From Bryopsis sp. KO-2023 (lineage: Eukaryota > Chlorophyta > Ulvophyceae > Bryopsidales > Bryopsidaceae): a DNA stretch of 64,000 nucleotides. Each line of letters begins with the position of its first letter. Position 1 is the stretch's first letter. The stretch is from contig BSYQ01000003.1 of NCBI GenBank assembly GCA_030272585.1, forward strand, positions 6,820,001 to 6,884,000, given 5' to 3'. Below are positions 11,062 through 24,300 of this stretch, piece after piece. The position numbers and the translations under genes were made by a program. A model generated the notes under the pieces. The model saw only the letters and a program-made list of their open reading frames with translations, did not search any database and was not told where the DNA came from.

Positions 11062-12008
11062 TCAGTTTACCAAGCCAAGCTTGGCGCGCAACTGGACCAC
11101 CAGAAGTCTGACCATCTCACAAGCGATAATCAGACCTCGAGTGAACTTGTCGAAAATCATCAAGTACGGGATTCTTCGGATGACTAAGTACATGACAAAT
11201 GATATCATGAACTCGTGCATCCTGTTTTTCTCTTCTTTGTCTTCGGTGGCTTTTTTTTCTTCGGTCGTTTTCTTCTCCTTGCAAGACTCGTAGACCTTCA
11301 CAAACAAAGGCAAAACAGATTTCATTATCACAAATCATGAGTTTTGATCCATTGCATTTCTCCAAAGTTTTTTTTTTTTCCTTGGGTATGATATCAGAAA
11401 AATTCTGACTAATGCATTGATTTGGTATTTTATTTCGGCTAAGAAAATCATTTTTTTCTTTCCTTCACAAGCAAAGGTAGAACTGATTGGCTTCACTATC
11501 ATCACAAATCAGTTTTGATCATTTAAGTTTCTCCGAGGCTTTTTTTTTCCTTGTGTATGATATCAGCAAAATTCTGACTAATGCATTGATTTGGTATTTT
11601 ATTTCGGCTAAGAAAATCATTTTTTTCTTTCCTTCACAAGCAAAGGCAGAACTGATTGGCTTCACCATCATCACAAATCAGTTTTGATCATTTGAGTTTC
11701 TCCGAAGCTTTTTTTTTTCCTTGTGTATGATATCAACAAGAATTCTGACTGATGCATTGATTTGGAATTATGATTACAGTTGAGAAAATCAAACCAAGAA
11801 AAGAACAATTTTTTTCCCCCCAAAGAAAATAGGTGTTTTTTTCCCCGCCACTTATCGGCTTTGTGAACCTGTTAGCCATCTCCCCGTAATAAGGTCCATA
11901 ATAGTATTTTGACGGAGGCAAGGCCAAAATCCTTGTGGTGGTTGGGGGTGGAGCAAAGAAGAAGCAGCAAACTGCACTGATCAAGATCAGTGCAGCTGCA
12001 TGCAGCAT
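11062..12008 (-). CDS. Possible small secreted or membrane protein, two exons
   Basis: Tentative gene: exon 1 12008-11778, exon 2 11295-11062, 154 aa, phase consistent. Exon 1 starts with a hydrophobic signal-peptide-like stretch (MLHAAALILISAVCCFFF), then Pro/Thr and a Tyr-rich segment (KYYYGPYYGEM). Exon 2 has a charged EEKKATEDKEEK run, then a hydrophobic segment (MISFVMYLVIRRIPYLMIF) that could span a membrane. The proposed intron 11777-11296 is largely a tandem 167-169-bp repeat. No family recognised. The donor (GTAATC) is weak, so the exons could be unrelated; both strands carry palindromes at the start codon. Confidence 0.35.
11295..11780. repeat. 167-169-bp tandem repeat, three copies
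   Basis: CCTTCACAA followed by AGGCA/TAGAACTGATT marks unit starts at 11295, 11462 and 11631. Copies 2 and 3 are nearly identical; copy 1 is more diverged and runs into the putative exon 2 of the small gene above. Each unit contains a T run followed by CCTTGTGTATGATATCA and ends near GCATTGATTTGG. Confidence 0.85.
11972..12008. repeat. Cluster of palindromes
   Basis: TGCACTGATC, AA, GATCAGTGCA forms a perfect inverted repeat at about 11972-11993, directly followed by CAGCTG and by the 12-bp palindrome GCTGCATGCAGC. It coincides with the proposed signal-peptide codons. A further perfect inverted repeat (ATTCAATCGCA, GT, TGCGATTGAAT) lies at 12182-12205. Confidence 0.8.
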
Positions 12009-12920
12009 GAATTGCCTGAATTTTGAAAAACATTTTCTTTAATTACCTCATTCTGTTTCATCGAAAATTTAACTTTTGATTTTTGATGACGACTACTGCC
12101 AGATGGTTCGAATGTTTCGAAAAGACTGGAACTGGATTCCCATTGAATCAGCGAAAACACCGCTTTGCCCCATGTTGATTCATTCAATCGCAGTTGCGAT
12201 TGAATCAGCGGGTACGCTCCTTTTTCCGATGGTGCGCAGTTGCGAGCGGAAACACTCCTTTTTCCTTTTTTGTTGCAGTTGCGATAAAAAAATAAGCCTG
12301 CGCTATTTCAGCTCTGTTGCAAAAGCTCGAAAAAAGAGACGAGTTCGCTATTGCTGTCGAATCGTCCGTGAGCACGAGATCGAAGCAAGAGAGAAAGACT
12401 CTCTTTGTTCTCCCGGAACATCCAAACGATTAGGGGGAGGTGTTGAAGGAAAACAGGCGGAAAGATCAACGTCAGTTGCTGGAAACTGCTAGCCACTGCC
12501 AGCAAAAAGTCGCGCAGCTGGGCGACATCCTGCTCATTCATTTGAACCGAGCGCCCACAGCAATCAGAAGGTGACACTATGGGTCACGATCGTGCTTTTT
12601 CCGACCTTTGGAAAGGCTATGGTTACAAAAGACGTCCCACATTCAACTGGTTCGTTCGTTCGGATCCCTTTGCGCGTACCGTCTCCTGAACGCGCCAACG
12701 ACCCCGAAAATGCTTCCACCACAAGTCATCGCGCCAAGAAGGTCCTCCTGATAGCTCGCACTCAAAACCGATGGCACCGAAGGCAAGAAACACAAGACAG
12801 AAAACGCTGGAGAAAGAAGACGACTTTCAGCGGTTGTCGACCAAATACCTCGCCGGCGGTGCGTGACCATGCGTGACGTTACACGATGAGTCGATTCGTT
12901 ACTGCACATGTAATTTTTTT
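12009..12920. other. Region without a recognised gene, next to the Gag-like fossil
   Basis: Contains repeated ATTGAATCAGCG phrases (about 12143 and 12199) and short open stretches on + that read like charged helical protein (about 12310-12580) but do not join into a gene. It may be decayed mobile DNA related to the following Gag-like piece; I cannot prove this. Confidence 0.3.
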
Positions 12921-12923
12921 TTC

Positions 12924-13573
12924 CGATAAATGAAGGGGGCGGTTCAAGCCGGGCTGGTGGTGTTATAGAGATTTGGGTTTGTTACCATTGCCGTGCCGTG
13001 GGCCATAAAATAGCTTCCTGCCCTTTTCGCCAGCCTCCTCCTCCACCTTCTTTTCTCGAGGATCGTTCTCCCCCGGAACAAGATTTTCCCCCTTGTGGTT
13101 TTGCCCCTCCTTCCCCTTGTGAGGTTTCCACCTTTTCTCGCGACCCTGAAGAACTTCCATTTGTTGCTTCTTCTGCTCCGGGCTCTTTGGGTCCAGAGGT
13201 TCAACCTGGTTCAGAGATGGTTTCTTCTATTGCTTCTTCTCATGAAGAAGGAACTCCAATGGAACATATGGCTTCTTTTCCTCCTGGTGATTTTTCCTTG
13301 GATTCGACTTTGTTGTCTTCTATTACAGATTGGGTTTTTTCTCGTTTAGAGAGAGTGATTTCTCAGTTAAAGGTTCAGTATGAGGAGGTTCAAACTGGTT
13401 TACAACAAATTCAAGATTTAATGGATCGGTTGGATAGGCTACCCGCTTCCAGTACCGATGTTACTTTGCGAGAGGAACTTTCGGAACGTTTTTCTTTTCA
13501 ATCTTCTTTATTTGAAGATATTTCACGTTCGTTGAATTTAGCTGAATCGACCTATGCATCTTTGCATTCTTGA
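12924..13573 (+). mobile_element. Retroelement Gag-like fossil with a CCHC zinc knuckle
   Basis: An open stretch of about 215 codons carries a zinc knuckle of the exact form C-x2-C-x4-H-x4-C (CYHCRAVGHKIASC), then a Pro-rich segment, a Ser-rich segment and a C-terminal helical region rich in Leu/Glu/Gln. This layout fits the nucleocapsid-like end of a retrotransposon Gag or a LINE ORF1. No protease, reverse transcriptase, integrase or terminal repeats were seen around it. It is broken, a partial copy; its age cannot be judged without relatives. Confidence 0.45.
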
Positions 13574-14362
13574 TGGTCTTAGTGTCTTTGTGGGTACACA
13601 CAAAAGCCAATGGAATTTCAACATTAAAATACACATGTTCACATTTGATTTTTACTGATCCTTGTAATAGGAGAATATTTCTCCTACACAATGTAATTGA
13701 TGTTTGTTTGTTTGTTTGTTATAGAGATGTATGGACCAACAATTTTGCAGCTCAAATCCATCCCTGATTTTGTCAATGAGATCACCACTCAATACATTGT
13801 GCAGGTATGCGTTATTTCTGCTCCAGGCCAAAAAATTGATGATTGTTTGGTTGTGGAGGTGATCCATTGGCCCTGTAGAGTGCAAGGCTTGCATGCAACT
13901 GATAAAACCCTGTTGAGACTGCCATCCTTTCGATCACTTTTTGGATTGATCGAGACAATGAGACGAAGTTAGGCACATCATTCTGCTTGATTTGATCCCC
14001 TTTTTAAAAACACAACTTTCCCCCACACCAGCCTGTTCCGAGCGTTTCTCCACTCCAGCATCATCCATTTTTCTCATTCAAAATTCTTTTGGTTTTCACC
14101 CTGTACGCCTCTACATTCTTGCCCCTTTGATGACATTCATCCCTTCTAAAGAAAGACCCTCTAGGTTGTAATCCCACAGTCAGCACGTTTTTTATATTGA
14201 TCAACATACAGCCCCTCCCACCAATGCTTCGACTTCCAATCCAAGATATCCCAACACCTTGTTCCCACAAAGAATTCCCCGTGTCGAACTCCACCACCCT
14301 ATCTGAAAAAGCCCACAGCACAGATGCGAATCTGATGCTGCTTTTTATCGAAAATCAAAGGC
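13574..14362. other. Intergenic, downstream of OGDH
   Basis: A short segment at 13730-13804 looks like an orphan exon: it follows a T/G-rich tract ending TTATAG and ends in CAG|GTATGC with an open frame beginning MYGPTILQLKSIPDFVNEIT. I could not attach it to any neighbour. A hairpin-like TAGGAGAATATTTCTCCTA lies at about 13668. The rest shows nothing recognisable. Confidence 0.25.
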
Positions 14363-17300
14363 CTATTCGACCGAAACTGCTTTGGTGAGGAGTTCCGTCT
14401 GCTCCACAGCATGCACTTGACCAAATCCAGTAGCGGTTGAAGCCATCGGGATTCGGCCAGCATATTTCAGCGGCCCGCTGACATCATGGCCTTCGTGTCG
14501 CATGCATGAATGCATTCTGGGTTGGACGTGGAAGTAGGCCCCCATGTTCATCGGCTCCTCTTGACACCACAGCACTTCGGCGTTGGGATATCTCCTCAAC
14601 TCACGAGACACCAGGTCGAAGGGGAAGGGGCACAACTGCACAGAAAAAGATCAAGGAGATAAGTCAGACATTTCAGGCCAATCCTGCAACGAACTCTTTT
14701 TCCGAATCAAAAAAGACACGCAACAGATTTCCTCTAAATTTTATCCTCGGAAAGAGATTGCTATGAGGGAGCTTTTCTTTTCTTTTACCCCCCTGAAAAG
14801 CCATGTGAAACCCCATAGCTTGGGTTTTAAAAATCCAGGGTGAGATGCACTGACTATCAACCCATACCTGTTCTATTCTGATCAGGGCAACTTCTTCAGT
14901 CTTTTCGAGCTGCTCCCTCTTGGCATGCAACTCATAAAACACCTTTCCGGAGCAGAAAACCACCCGTTTGACGTTGGTTTCTGCTGGAGGGTTGGGAGCC
15001 CTGCTCTTGGGCATGGTTCCCTTGTCGTCCATAATGACACGCTTGAATCGAACTCCTTGAATGCCGTGGTCATCTGGGATGTCGTCGAACTCCCACAGGA
15101 ACGACTTGCAGTCGGGGTGCCTCAGCAAGTTCTTGGGGGTGAAAATCACAAGGGGCTTTCGGAAATGACGGTGGAGCTAGATGCACACAAAGAAACTTGG
15201 TCCGTCCAGTCCCACTGTCACAGTACGCATCCTAACTACAAATCCTGCTCAATGAAATGCAGCACTTGCTTGAAACCCCATCAAGGGCTGAAGGCAATCA
15301 CTCACAATAAACACAAGGCCAGAAGCGTATCTGTCCAGTTGCAGGGGTGAGAAGAAAAGCAAGAAGAATCAACGTGCAGCAAACTCCATTTTTGACAAAC
15401 CTGACGTCTTAAGACATGGAAGTAGTTCGCTGGGGTGGTGCAATTGACAATCTGCCAATTGACCTTCTGGATTTGACTTCCCAAATGGCCACCGGCAAAC
15501 CATTCTCCTTCATCGATCTGTGGCATTTCGTAGGGATCTTCGTCGGACATTTGCAAGAACCTCTCCATGCGGGCACTGCTGTGCTCAGGGCCTTGGCCAT
15601 CGTAGCCATGTGGGAGCAACACGACCAATCCCGATTGCCTCAACCACTTGGCTTCGCCGCTGGACAAAAACTGATCGAAGATGACCTGAAAGCAATTTGG
15701 AAAAAAGTTTTTAGCCGCCATAAAGGCATTAATGGGATATTAACCGCACATTCTACGACACCAACCTATCCATGATTGTTGTTTATTCTTGTGAAACTGG
15801 GGATGCTTAATGCAGCCAGTCCACAGTGTAAAAATCATATCGACCAAGTCCGTAGAGATCCTCGACCCCCTCTTTTTTAAATTGAATACTCTGAATTCAA
15901 TGCTTTTTCTTTGCCAAAACAAGTTTGGCCGCGTGCCGTCCTCAGTATAAACCGATTCAAAAACTGTGCAAGATGACCACAACAAACTTCACCTGCGCTC
16001 CGTTTGCAAAATCGCCAAACTGGGCTTCCCAAAGAACGAGGGCATTTGGATTCTCCAAACTGTACCCGAGTTCGAATCCCAGCACAGCAAATTCAGACAA
16101 GGAACTGTTGGATATGCAAAACTGCCTGTGCTTTTGGCCAGGGAATATCTTGGACAAAGGAGTGAAGGTGTCCCCCGTGTTTTGATCATGAACCACGGCA
16201 TGTCGATGGCTGAAGGTTCCCCGCTCTACATCTTGCCCACTCAGTCTGACATGGTTGCCTTCGCTGATGAGGGTTCCAAACGCCAAAGCCTCGGCCATTC
16301 CCCAGTCGACCTTTCCTTGAGAATCCTCTGCAAAAGAGAATAATGAAAGGTTCATGCAACCATGGTGTGTGTGTTTTTTGGGGGGGTTCCAGTGAAAAGA
16401 AAAACGATTGAGTTTCAAGACGCGCATTCCATTGATGTTTCATAGCAACTAAGAAAAAAAGTGCATTAAAAAAAAATGAAGAGTGGCAAAAACAAACTCA
16501 CCAGCACTGATCATGTTTTGACGGGCTTGGTACACCTTCTTTATTTGTTTGTGGAAACTCATGTTTTCTGGCAGTTCAGTGATTGCCATCCCAACCTCCT
16601 TCAGAATCTCCAATTGGACACCTACGAGGGAAAAAAATGCACACACACTCGCACAAGAAAAAGGCACTACAACATAAAGGCACTACAACATTACCTCCAC
16701 TCAAGAACCCAATTTTATTTTTAGGAAATCTAAGTGGAAGAATCTGACGAAACTTAAAAAAACGTACGGATCCCAAATGCAAGTCCGTGGATGTATTTTT
16801 CCCTGCGATATTCTCGGCTTATGCATACATATGATATTTTCCATCTATTTTTTAAAAAAAATAAAAAAGCAGGGACTGTTTTTACGATATGTAACTGCAT
16901 GGAAGATCAGGCGAAAAAAATAAAACAATAATAAAAAATAAAATGAACTTGAAATAGGATGGCCAAGAGTACCTGTGTTTCTGACTCTTGATTTCTGCAG
17001 GGGCGACATGAAGCCCTCCCATTTGCTGGCCAACCAATCACGAGGTTGGGGCTTGTAGCTCTTGGCTTCTTCAAATTCATTGGACATGATCTTGTTCACT
17101 TTTGTCCTGATGGCATCCATCTCTGCCTGACAAAAAACAAAAACAAAAAAAAACACTTTAACCCGAGTACATATTTCTTTTCATGTATACTTATCCTAAT
17201 TTGGGGAAAGAAAAAAAGTTTTTAGATTTTCTTTCCCCCCCCCGGGATTGGTCAGTGAAACTTCCCTCACGAAAAACAGAATTTTGAGCGTGAAAATTTG

Positions 17301-20300
17301 GCTGGGTTGGGTTCAGAGCGATACCTTGGTGGCAACTCCCTCTTGCAGCAATTCCTGTTCGTATTTGGACAAGGCGCTCTTGTGTTTCTTGATAACAGCG
17401 TACATGAGGGGCTGCGTGAACATGGGCTCGTCGATTTCGTTGTGCCCATGCTTTCTGTAGCAAACGATGTCCACCACCACATCGGACTTCCATGTCTGAC
17501 GCCACTCCGCCGCCAATTCGAAAACCTATTTGTTGAAAAAACAATAAAAAAACCTCAACAAGGCACAATCTTCCATGCTTTCCCTATCCCCTTTTCTACA
17601 CAGGGTTTTGGAGAAAACAGGATGCTACAATGAATGGGTCACTGTAATCAGCGTGTAATTCTTACCCTTACTACAGCTTCCACATCATCTCCGTTTACGT
17701 GGAAAACTGGAACATTCGTCCCCTTGGCCACATCTGTACAATATGGCGAACTCCTGCTCTTCTTGGGGTCTGTAGTGAAAGCGACCTGTACATGGCCCAA
17801 AACAAAACAATGAATCCATCCATCTCAATCTCAGCTGTGCGAATTTGTGTTCTAATGTTTTGCAAGAAAAAATGCCGCCGTGATTATTTGGTAACTTTAG
17901 CTTGCCACCCCCTCCCCCCCCCCCCCAAAAAAAAAGGACAGCCAAGCTCTTGATAAAAAGGGGCTGGGAATATGATTTAGATCTGACCTGATTGTTGACC
18001 ACCACATGGATGGTACCTCCCACAGTGTAATCCGGAAGATCACTCAAATGCATGGTCTCGAAAACCACCCCTTGCCCCGCAAAACTCCCATCCCCGTGCA
18101 GCAACAACGGCATGTGCTTGGTTCGCTCCTTATCCTCCCCGAAAAACTGCTTAGCTCGAGTTTTGCCCACCACAACAGGGTTGACCGCTTCCAGGTGCGA
18201 TGGGTTGGCCACCAGCGACAAGTGAATCATTTTTCCTGCGACGGTGGGTCTGTCATAGCTCGTTCCCAAATGGTACTTGACATCTCCAGATCCGAAATAG
18301 ATTTCAGAATCTGAGGGCCCAGCGCCAGCGAATTCACTGATGATGGCCGGCATGGGTTTTCGGACCACGTTTGCCAGCACATTCAGCCGACCTGACGAAA
18401 AATACCAACTTCCGGTGTGAGTTCAGTTGAAGATGCTCCTCAAGAGTTGACCGGCAATGGCGAAATCCCAAGCTTATCATGTTGGATTCGAGCGTGAATT
18501 TTTCTCAATTCAAACTATGGGTTTGTTTTTTTGTACTCACCTCTGTGAGGCATCCCAATGACGACAGAATCGATGCCCATTTCTGCAGATTTATCGATCG
18601 CTGCTTTTAGACCTGGAATCAGGGTTTCGCACCCTTCCAATCCGAAACGCTTTGCAGCGGTGAACTTGTTGGCCAGAAAAGACTCGAACAATTCACTCCA
18701 TGCCAGTCGGTCCATGATGTGGAGCTTCCTGGCCTTCGAGAAAGGTTCCTGCAGAAAACCAAGAAAATAATCACAATGGTAAACCATGGTTAGTAGGCGA
18801 TCATGCCATGTTTATACATATATCCACAAATTGAAGCCATCCAGGAAAAAAAAAAAAAGATAAAAGTCAACCAACATTCCCTGACACCACCACCATATGC
18901 TTTCTGTGATCAGTAACTCAAAAACTTTACCGATTTCCACCAAAAATAAAATAAAATCAGGAAACAATGAAGGAAAAGGCTTTTCTGAGAAAAATGAAAA
19001 CCAAAAAAAAATCAGCAGCACACCTTCTCTTGAGTTTCGATTCTTTCTCGCAGCCAATTACACTTTGCTCTGTCAGGCACGTGCATGTACTGTAAAAAAG
19101 GCACAATCGTTTTTCTCAGTGCCCCATACATTACATATGATATTTGTTGGGCAGCGGAAGAAACTGGAGGATCTTTTTTGGGTTTTCACCCTCAGCACTC
19201 ACTACACTGAAAAACCTTATTGGAGGATTCGATGGTCCTGTAACTTTGCAGGTGTGATTTCTGCTCAGAACTGAATTAAAAATATCGGACATATCACACC
19301 TGCAAAGTGGTCTTTCCACACTTGAAAAAAAATAATGATAAATAAAACGCAAAAAAAAAAGCTCACCTCGTAGCCTGTGGTTCCACAGTATACTTCTTTC
19401 AGTCGATTGATGATTTCGCCGAGCTTCACGACAGGGCGGTTTTCACCCAAAAACCCATCCATGCCGAATGTCCCCAAAACAAACCTTGGAGAAACAAAAA
19501 AACACGTTAAGAGAAAATAACAAATACCAGCGCAAGCATTGCACATCGAAAAATTGAAAGGACATGGTTTGCTCACACATGCAGGCAAAATAATGGGAAA
19601 AGACAAGCAACATGGCCGAACATTTACCGAATTGAGATTGTTTCAAGTTTCTTTGACAGGCAAGATTTAAACTTCTCGAACATCTGGCGAATTCTTGTTA
19701 AATTTATTAAAAAATGTCACCACTCACTCTCTGTCCATATCTTTTTCGGTGAAACCATAAAAGGCAGGCGTGATCTGTTCAGGTGGCATTTGTTCCGCAT
19801 AATTCAGAGGATCAAGATTTGCTGCGAAATGGCCGAAAACCTGATCCAGGCCAGAAAAGAAAAAAAAAAAATCAGCGGAGAAATGGACAACCTCCCCCCT
19901 CATGATAAACCCTAACCTTAGGGATTAAATTGAACTTGGATGACACTGCATTGGGTGGAGTAAACCCCCCCACCCCCACCCCTCTACCCCCCACACACAC
20001 GAAAAAAAAAGAAACGTACTTCTTATGTTCATTTCAGAGTACATTTCAAGTTGCAACCTCTATGGGGAGAACGGATTGAAATGAAATATCTAGGGAGAGT
20101 TTACCTGGAAGGCTCGAACCATTGTCAGAAGCTTCATGCTCTCTTGGATGGTTTGAGTCGACAAGCTGGCAGCAGTCATGGGGGATAGCGTTTCGCCCTT
20201 TTCAAAAGCATGGTAGGCCTCAGCCACAGCTTCCGGAGGAACTCCACTCTCTGCAACACCGATTTTGACCCCAAGTTTTAATACTTTTTATGGTGTTCTT

Positions 20301-20879
20301 GTCAATTGTGGCTCCACCTAAGAAATATTGAAAAGGCTGGGGAAGAGGCGGAGTTTGTTTACGTCATCTCTTGAAAATCCTGAAGTTATAGCGTGACCCA
20401 TCCGGGGATGATTTTAAAGTCGTCCAGGACTCCATTGTACTCTGCTGAGGAGTTTCGTTCGGGACGTCGCGCACAGTTCCAGCTCCAGGCAATTCCACTC
20501 ACGAGTGACTATTGCACGAGAAAGCGATGGACCCCCACGCAACACAATTCAAAACGTTTGGGTAGCCAGTCCAGATCGATTATTCGAAAAACGTCGTCCA
20601 AGGGGACCCACCCAGATTCCTGAAGAAAGACGCCCATGTTTTATCGACGCTGTAGGGATCCGCCTGGTATCGCTGCTCCAATTCCTCCAGGTACGTGCTG
20701 CTGGTTCCGTCCAAAAAGCTGTCTTTCATTTTCCGGAGGGGGACGGGGTCGGGCGCGGGAGATTGTGCCTGAGCGACATTGGAGGAGTGGAGCAGTGCGC
20801 TGGGGACATATTGACTCAACGATCCTCCCAGGAGCCTGGGCAGCAGCAATAGCTTTCGCGACTTGCTGGAGAGCGCCAT
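14363..20879 (-). CDS. 2-oxoglutarate dehydrogenase E1 component, mitochondrial
   Basis: Catalyses thiamine-diphosphate-dependent decarboxylation of 2-oxoglutarate and succinyl transfer to the E2 lipoamide, in the mitochondrial matrix (TCA cycle). Fifteen exons on -: 20879-20612, 20250-20105, 19840-19728, 19484-19367, 19089-19024, 18748-18541, 18391-17988, 17785-17666, 17525-17325, 17126-16973, 16621-16502, 16327-15993, 15685-15401, 15176-14868, 14635-14363. They sum to 3120 nt, 1039 aa, the usual size (human about 1020). The N-terminus ([19 protein letters not shown]) is a typical basic/hydrophobic transit peptide. Visible landmarks: RFGLEGCE and GMPHRGRLNVL, the ThDP motif GDGSFAGQG...VVNNQ near residue 400, [52 protein letters not shown], and the C-terminal [12 protein letters not shown]. 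All introns have GT-AG ends. Nothing is missing. Confidence 0.97.
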
Positions 20880-21300
20880 TCCGCGCGGGTTTTTTTTTTC
20901 CGCGTTGTTCTGGGAAGCTTTTGAAGAATCTGGCGTTGCTGTGTCTTGTGCGTTACGATGTTTCGTACACAATTAGTACTTGGAAGCCTGGTGCCGTTAG
21001 ATTCGTTGCGGGCTTTGTTGGGGGGAAATATTGGACTTTTTGTGTGGAGTTTTGTGTTTTGGCTTGCTGGGGCGGAAGTTTCAAGCAGCTCGTCTGGGCC
21101 GACAAGTAAACCATCGAGTTGCAATGGAAACCAGCACTAAGATACTTTGCTTTTCAAACATTGCTGAAACGAATTGAGAAGACTCTGGTGGATTGCTGAG
21201 GGAAAAGAACCTGGGACCGGGCGTCGAAAATTGATGAACCACGTGTTAGGGACCCAAACTATAAAGTTTTGAAAAATAAAACTTAGGGTATATGGTTTGG
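20880..21300. promoter_or_regulatory. OGDH 5' region, abutting the AP2 tail
   Basis: The OGDH start codon at 20879 faces the distal end of the AP2 gene's presumed 3' tail, so the OGDH promoter must lie in these few hundred bases or overlap that tail. No clear TATA-like element stands out. A short + strand open frame here is probably chance. Confidence 0.3.
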
Positions 21301-24300
21301 ATCAAGAGGATCTCGGCCACCAGATCGGATTTTATTAATTGCTGGGGTGCATGACTGTTCCTCCAGCAAGAAGCAAACAAATACAAGAAAGACAGTTGGC
21401 TCCGGTGGTGGGTTTTTTTCTTTTCTAATTTTTATTCTTCAACATATTAGGACAACCGAAAGGAGAGGAAGAAATCGCAACCAATAGAAAAAAAAACTCT
21501 TGGTTCTGACAATCAAGATGACCAAAAAAAAAAAACAGGAAAAAGAAACTGTTTTTCTCTCTTTCTTTTTGTTGGAAGGTCGACACCTTCGTTACATGAC
21601 ATTTATCCAACGCCCGGAAATAAAAAGAAAATATCCACCCCTGGTTTCAGCCCATCCTAGTTGAAAGAAGAAAAAGCAAAAACAAAGAAAAAAGAAAAAT
21701 TCGGTTTCTTTTTTTTCTTTTCTTCAGGAAGAGAAAAGAATTCCGAGGGCGGCACAGCAAAAAAATTTTTTCTTGAGAGGAAAAAAATTTCTTCTCATTC
21801 ACTCTTCCCAGAACCCCGCCAAAAACCTACTTCTGGTTGAGTTTGCTGTATATCTCCCCCCCCCTTGTAAAACTAACCCTTCCAAATCCACCCCTGCCAT
21901 TTCCCCCAAGAAATTCCAAATTTCAATAATTGCACCCCACCCTTTCGACAGTCCCAGTAATTTTAGTCAATGTTGCAGAATGCTGTTTTCTTTTTTCTTG
22001 ATTTTCCTTCCCTTCTTTTTTGTGGGCTGAATTAAACCAAAAAAAAAAGAAAATCCAAAGATCTATAAAGCTCTCTTATTGAAGCGATCAATTCCCATAA
22101 AAAAAACATGCCCTTTGCTGTCATATTCCTCGGAAAATTTCTTAAAAAAAAAAAAGGAAAAAAACCTACTTCCCCCCACCACCGCCTTTTTTTTTCTGTT
22201 GCCTTTTTTGATTTTTTGGGGAGAGCTTCTGTATTTAAAAAGAAAAGAAAAAACAATAGCAACTAAAAAAACACAAAATGCTGCCCCCAGAATCCGCCTT
22301 TCAGGTTTCTTGCGAAACTGACAAGGAGATTAAGCATGAGCCACATTCTGCACATCAAATCAAACGAAATCTAAAACTTTCTTTTTGAAACTTTTTTTTT
22401 CTCTTTTAAATCCCATCCTGGTCATTCAAGCTACCACCACCTCCACCAAGAGCCCGTCTTTTTTGCTCAACAACTCTTTTTGTTTTTTTCCTGTATTCCA
22501 TTGTTTTTGTTGGGTTTTTTTTGTCTGGAGAACAAGCCCTGAGCTTTCCCCAAATTAATTCTTCCCGCCCCCCCTTTCCGCTTTTCCTCATCCCTTCACA
22601 TATACAATACAACTTCCTACATTTAGACATATAAATATATAGCTACTTCAGATCCCAATTCCCTTGCCCCAATTGCTCTCGACATCATCCCCACACTTTT
22701 CGTTTCAAAGAAAAATGTTTCTGCTTCTTTTTGATCCGACATAATTTCCTCTTTTCAGAATGATAGAAGGTTGGAATCCCCATTTTCACCCATAAAATTT
22801 CCACAAAAAAAATATATATATTTCCCAAAGGAAAAAAACAACGCAAAGGATAGCAATCCTGTTCAAAGCAGCTCCCTTCCTGCTCAACCCACCCCTATCA
22901 CCTCTTTTGTTTCATAGCATAAATTCTCATATCCATCCCTCAAAACATTTTTTTTTCCTCCTCCTTTTCTGCTACAATAATAGTTTCATAAAAACCAAGG
23001 GATTCAGTTACACACTCCTTCATCAAACCCCTTTCCCAAAAGAAAAAAAGAGCCAAAGAAAATTCTGTACCCATGTCAGACCCCATTCTCACCAACTTAA
23101 AAGGCATCCAGGAGATATTCAAACTGGCATCACAATATGGGAAAAAGAAGCAAGAAAAAACATATCCCTTAAAAAAAAAAGACAGAATCAAGAAATCCAC
23201 TTCTCGAGAGCATATTGGGGTCTTCAACTTTTTCATCAAGGGGTCAACTATGAGCACCCACCCCTAGTTTTGAAACTAGCATCCTACTGCTGCCCCCCCC
23301 CCCCCCCCCCCAAAAAAAGGCCTCCAAAAGCCACTTTCTTCTCAATAGTTCTAATATAACCTCACTCCCCAGCCCCCCCTCCCCCAACCGCCACCCAACC
23401 TACACACCCATCCTACATTTTCACTCTCTCCCTTTTTGTTTTCCCCAGGAAATCTTCATATTTCACTTATCCAATATTTCCTCTTTGTTTCCCCCCCCCC
23501 TTCTTCCCTGAAAACTCTTTTTCAACACTAATTTAACCTATGTATTTTTAGAAACTTACTTTTCCGATCGCACCCAACCCATCCAAGCCGGATTCAAAAC
23601 ATTGATATTTTCTTTTGTCGTTTTTTTCGCCCTGGCAAAACCTTTCCTTTTCGAACACACCCCATCGATATTCAATATCTTTTTTTTTCCCCACTTGGCA
23701 TCCCACCCTCCCTCTTTAAAAATCATCTTTTAAAAAAATATGGCCGAAATCCTAACCCTTAGCCAATTACAGCTCGATTCATACTCCCTTCATAATAAAA
23801 CCCAACCCAACCCCAGCACCCAATTTTTAGAAAGAAAAAGATAGAAAACTCTAAAGAAAAAAAAAACAGCAACATTGGAAAAATCCATTCAGAAAAAAAA
23901 AGGACAAAAAAAATGCATACACACATAATCATGGAAAAAAAATCCTTATTCGTTGAGGAGGATTTTGCACACAATTACCATTTTTCTTCTTTCTTTCTTT
24001 CTTTCTTTTTTTTTTTTACTTCTCTTTTTTTTTGTTCGTAGAGTTACAGATCCATTTTTGTTCGCTTGCCAAAAAAAAGGTAGGAAAAAACAAAAGAAAT
24101 TGTAGTCATGAGACAAATTTTTTGTTTTCTTTCCCCAACTCTCTTGGCACTCCATGTTTCCCCTTTTTTTTCTTCTCCCTATTTCCCCCTCCCCACCGTA
24201 TATCCCCTTTTGTAAATGATTAAAAAAAAACTGTTTCCCCATTTTTTTCTTCCCACATTTTTTTTCTTATATATATATATGACCTGATAGGCAATCTCTC

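Noticed and set aside
16060-16085. B-box-like GAGTTCGAATCCC suggesting a tRNA gene
   Set aside because: It lies inside an OGDH coding exon, and no A box or cloverleaf surrounds it.
20946-21140. Small + strand open frame with a hydrophobic segment, divergent from OGDH
   Set aside because: About 60 codons, no family, and it sits in the OGDH promoter/AP2 tail; chance is more likely.
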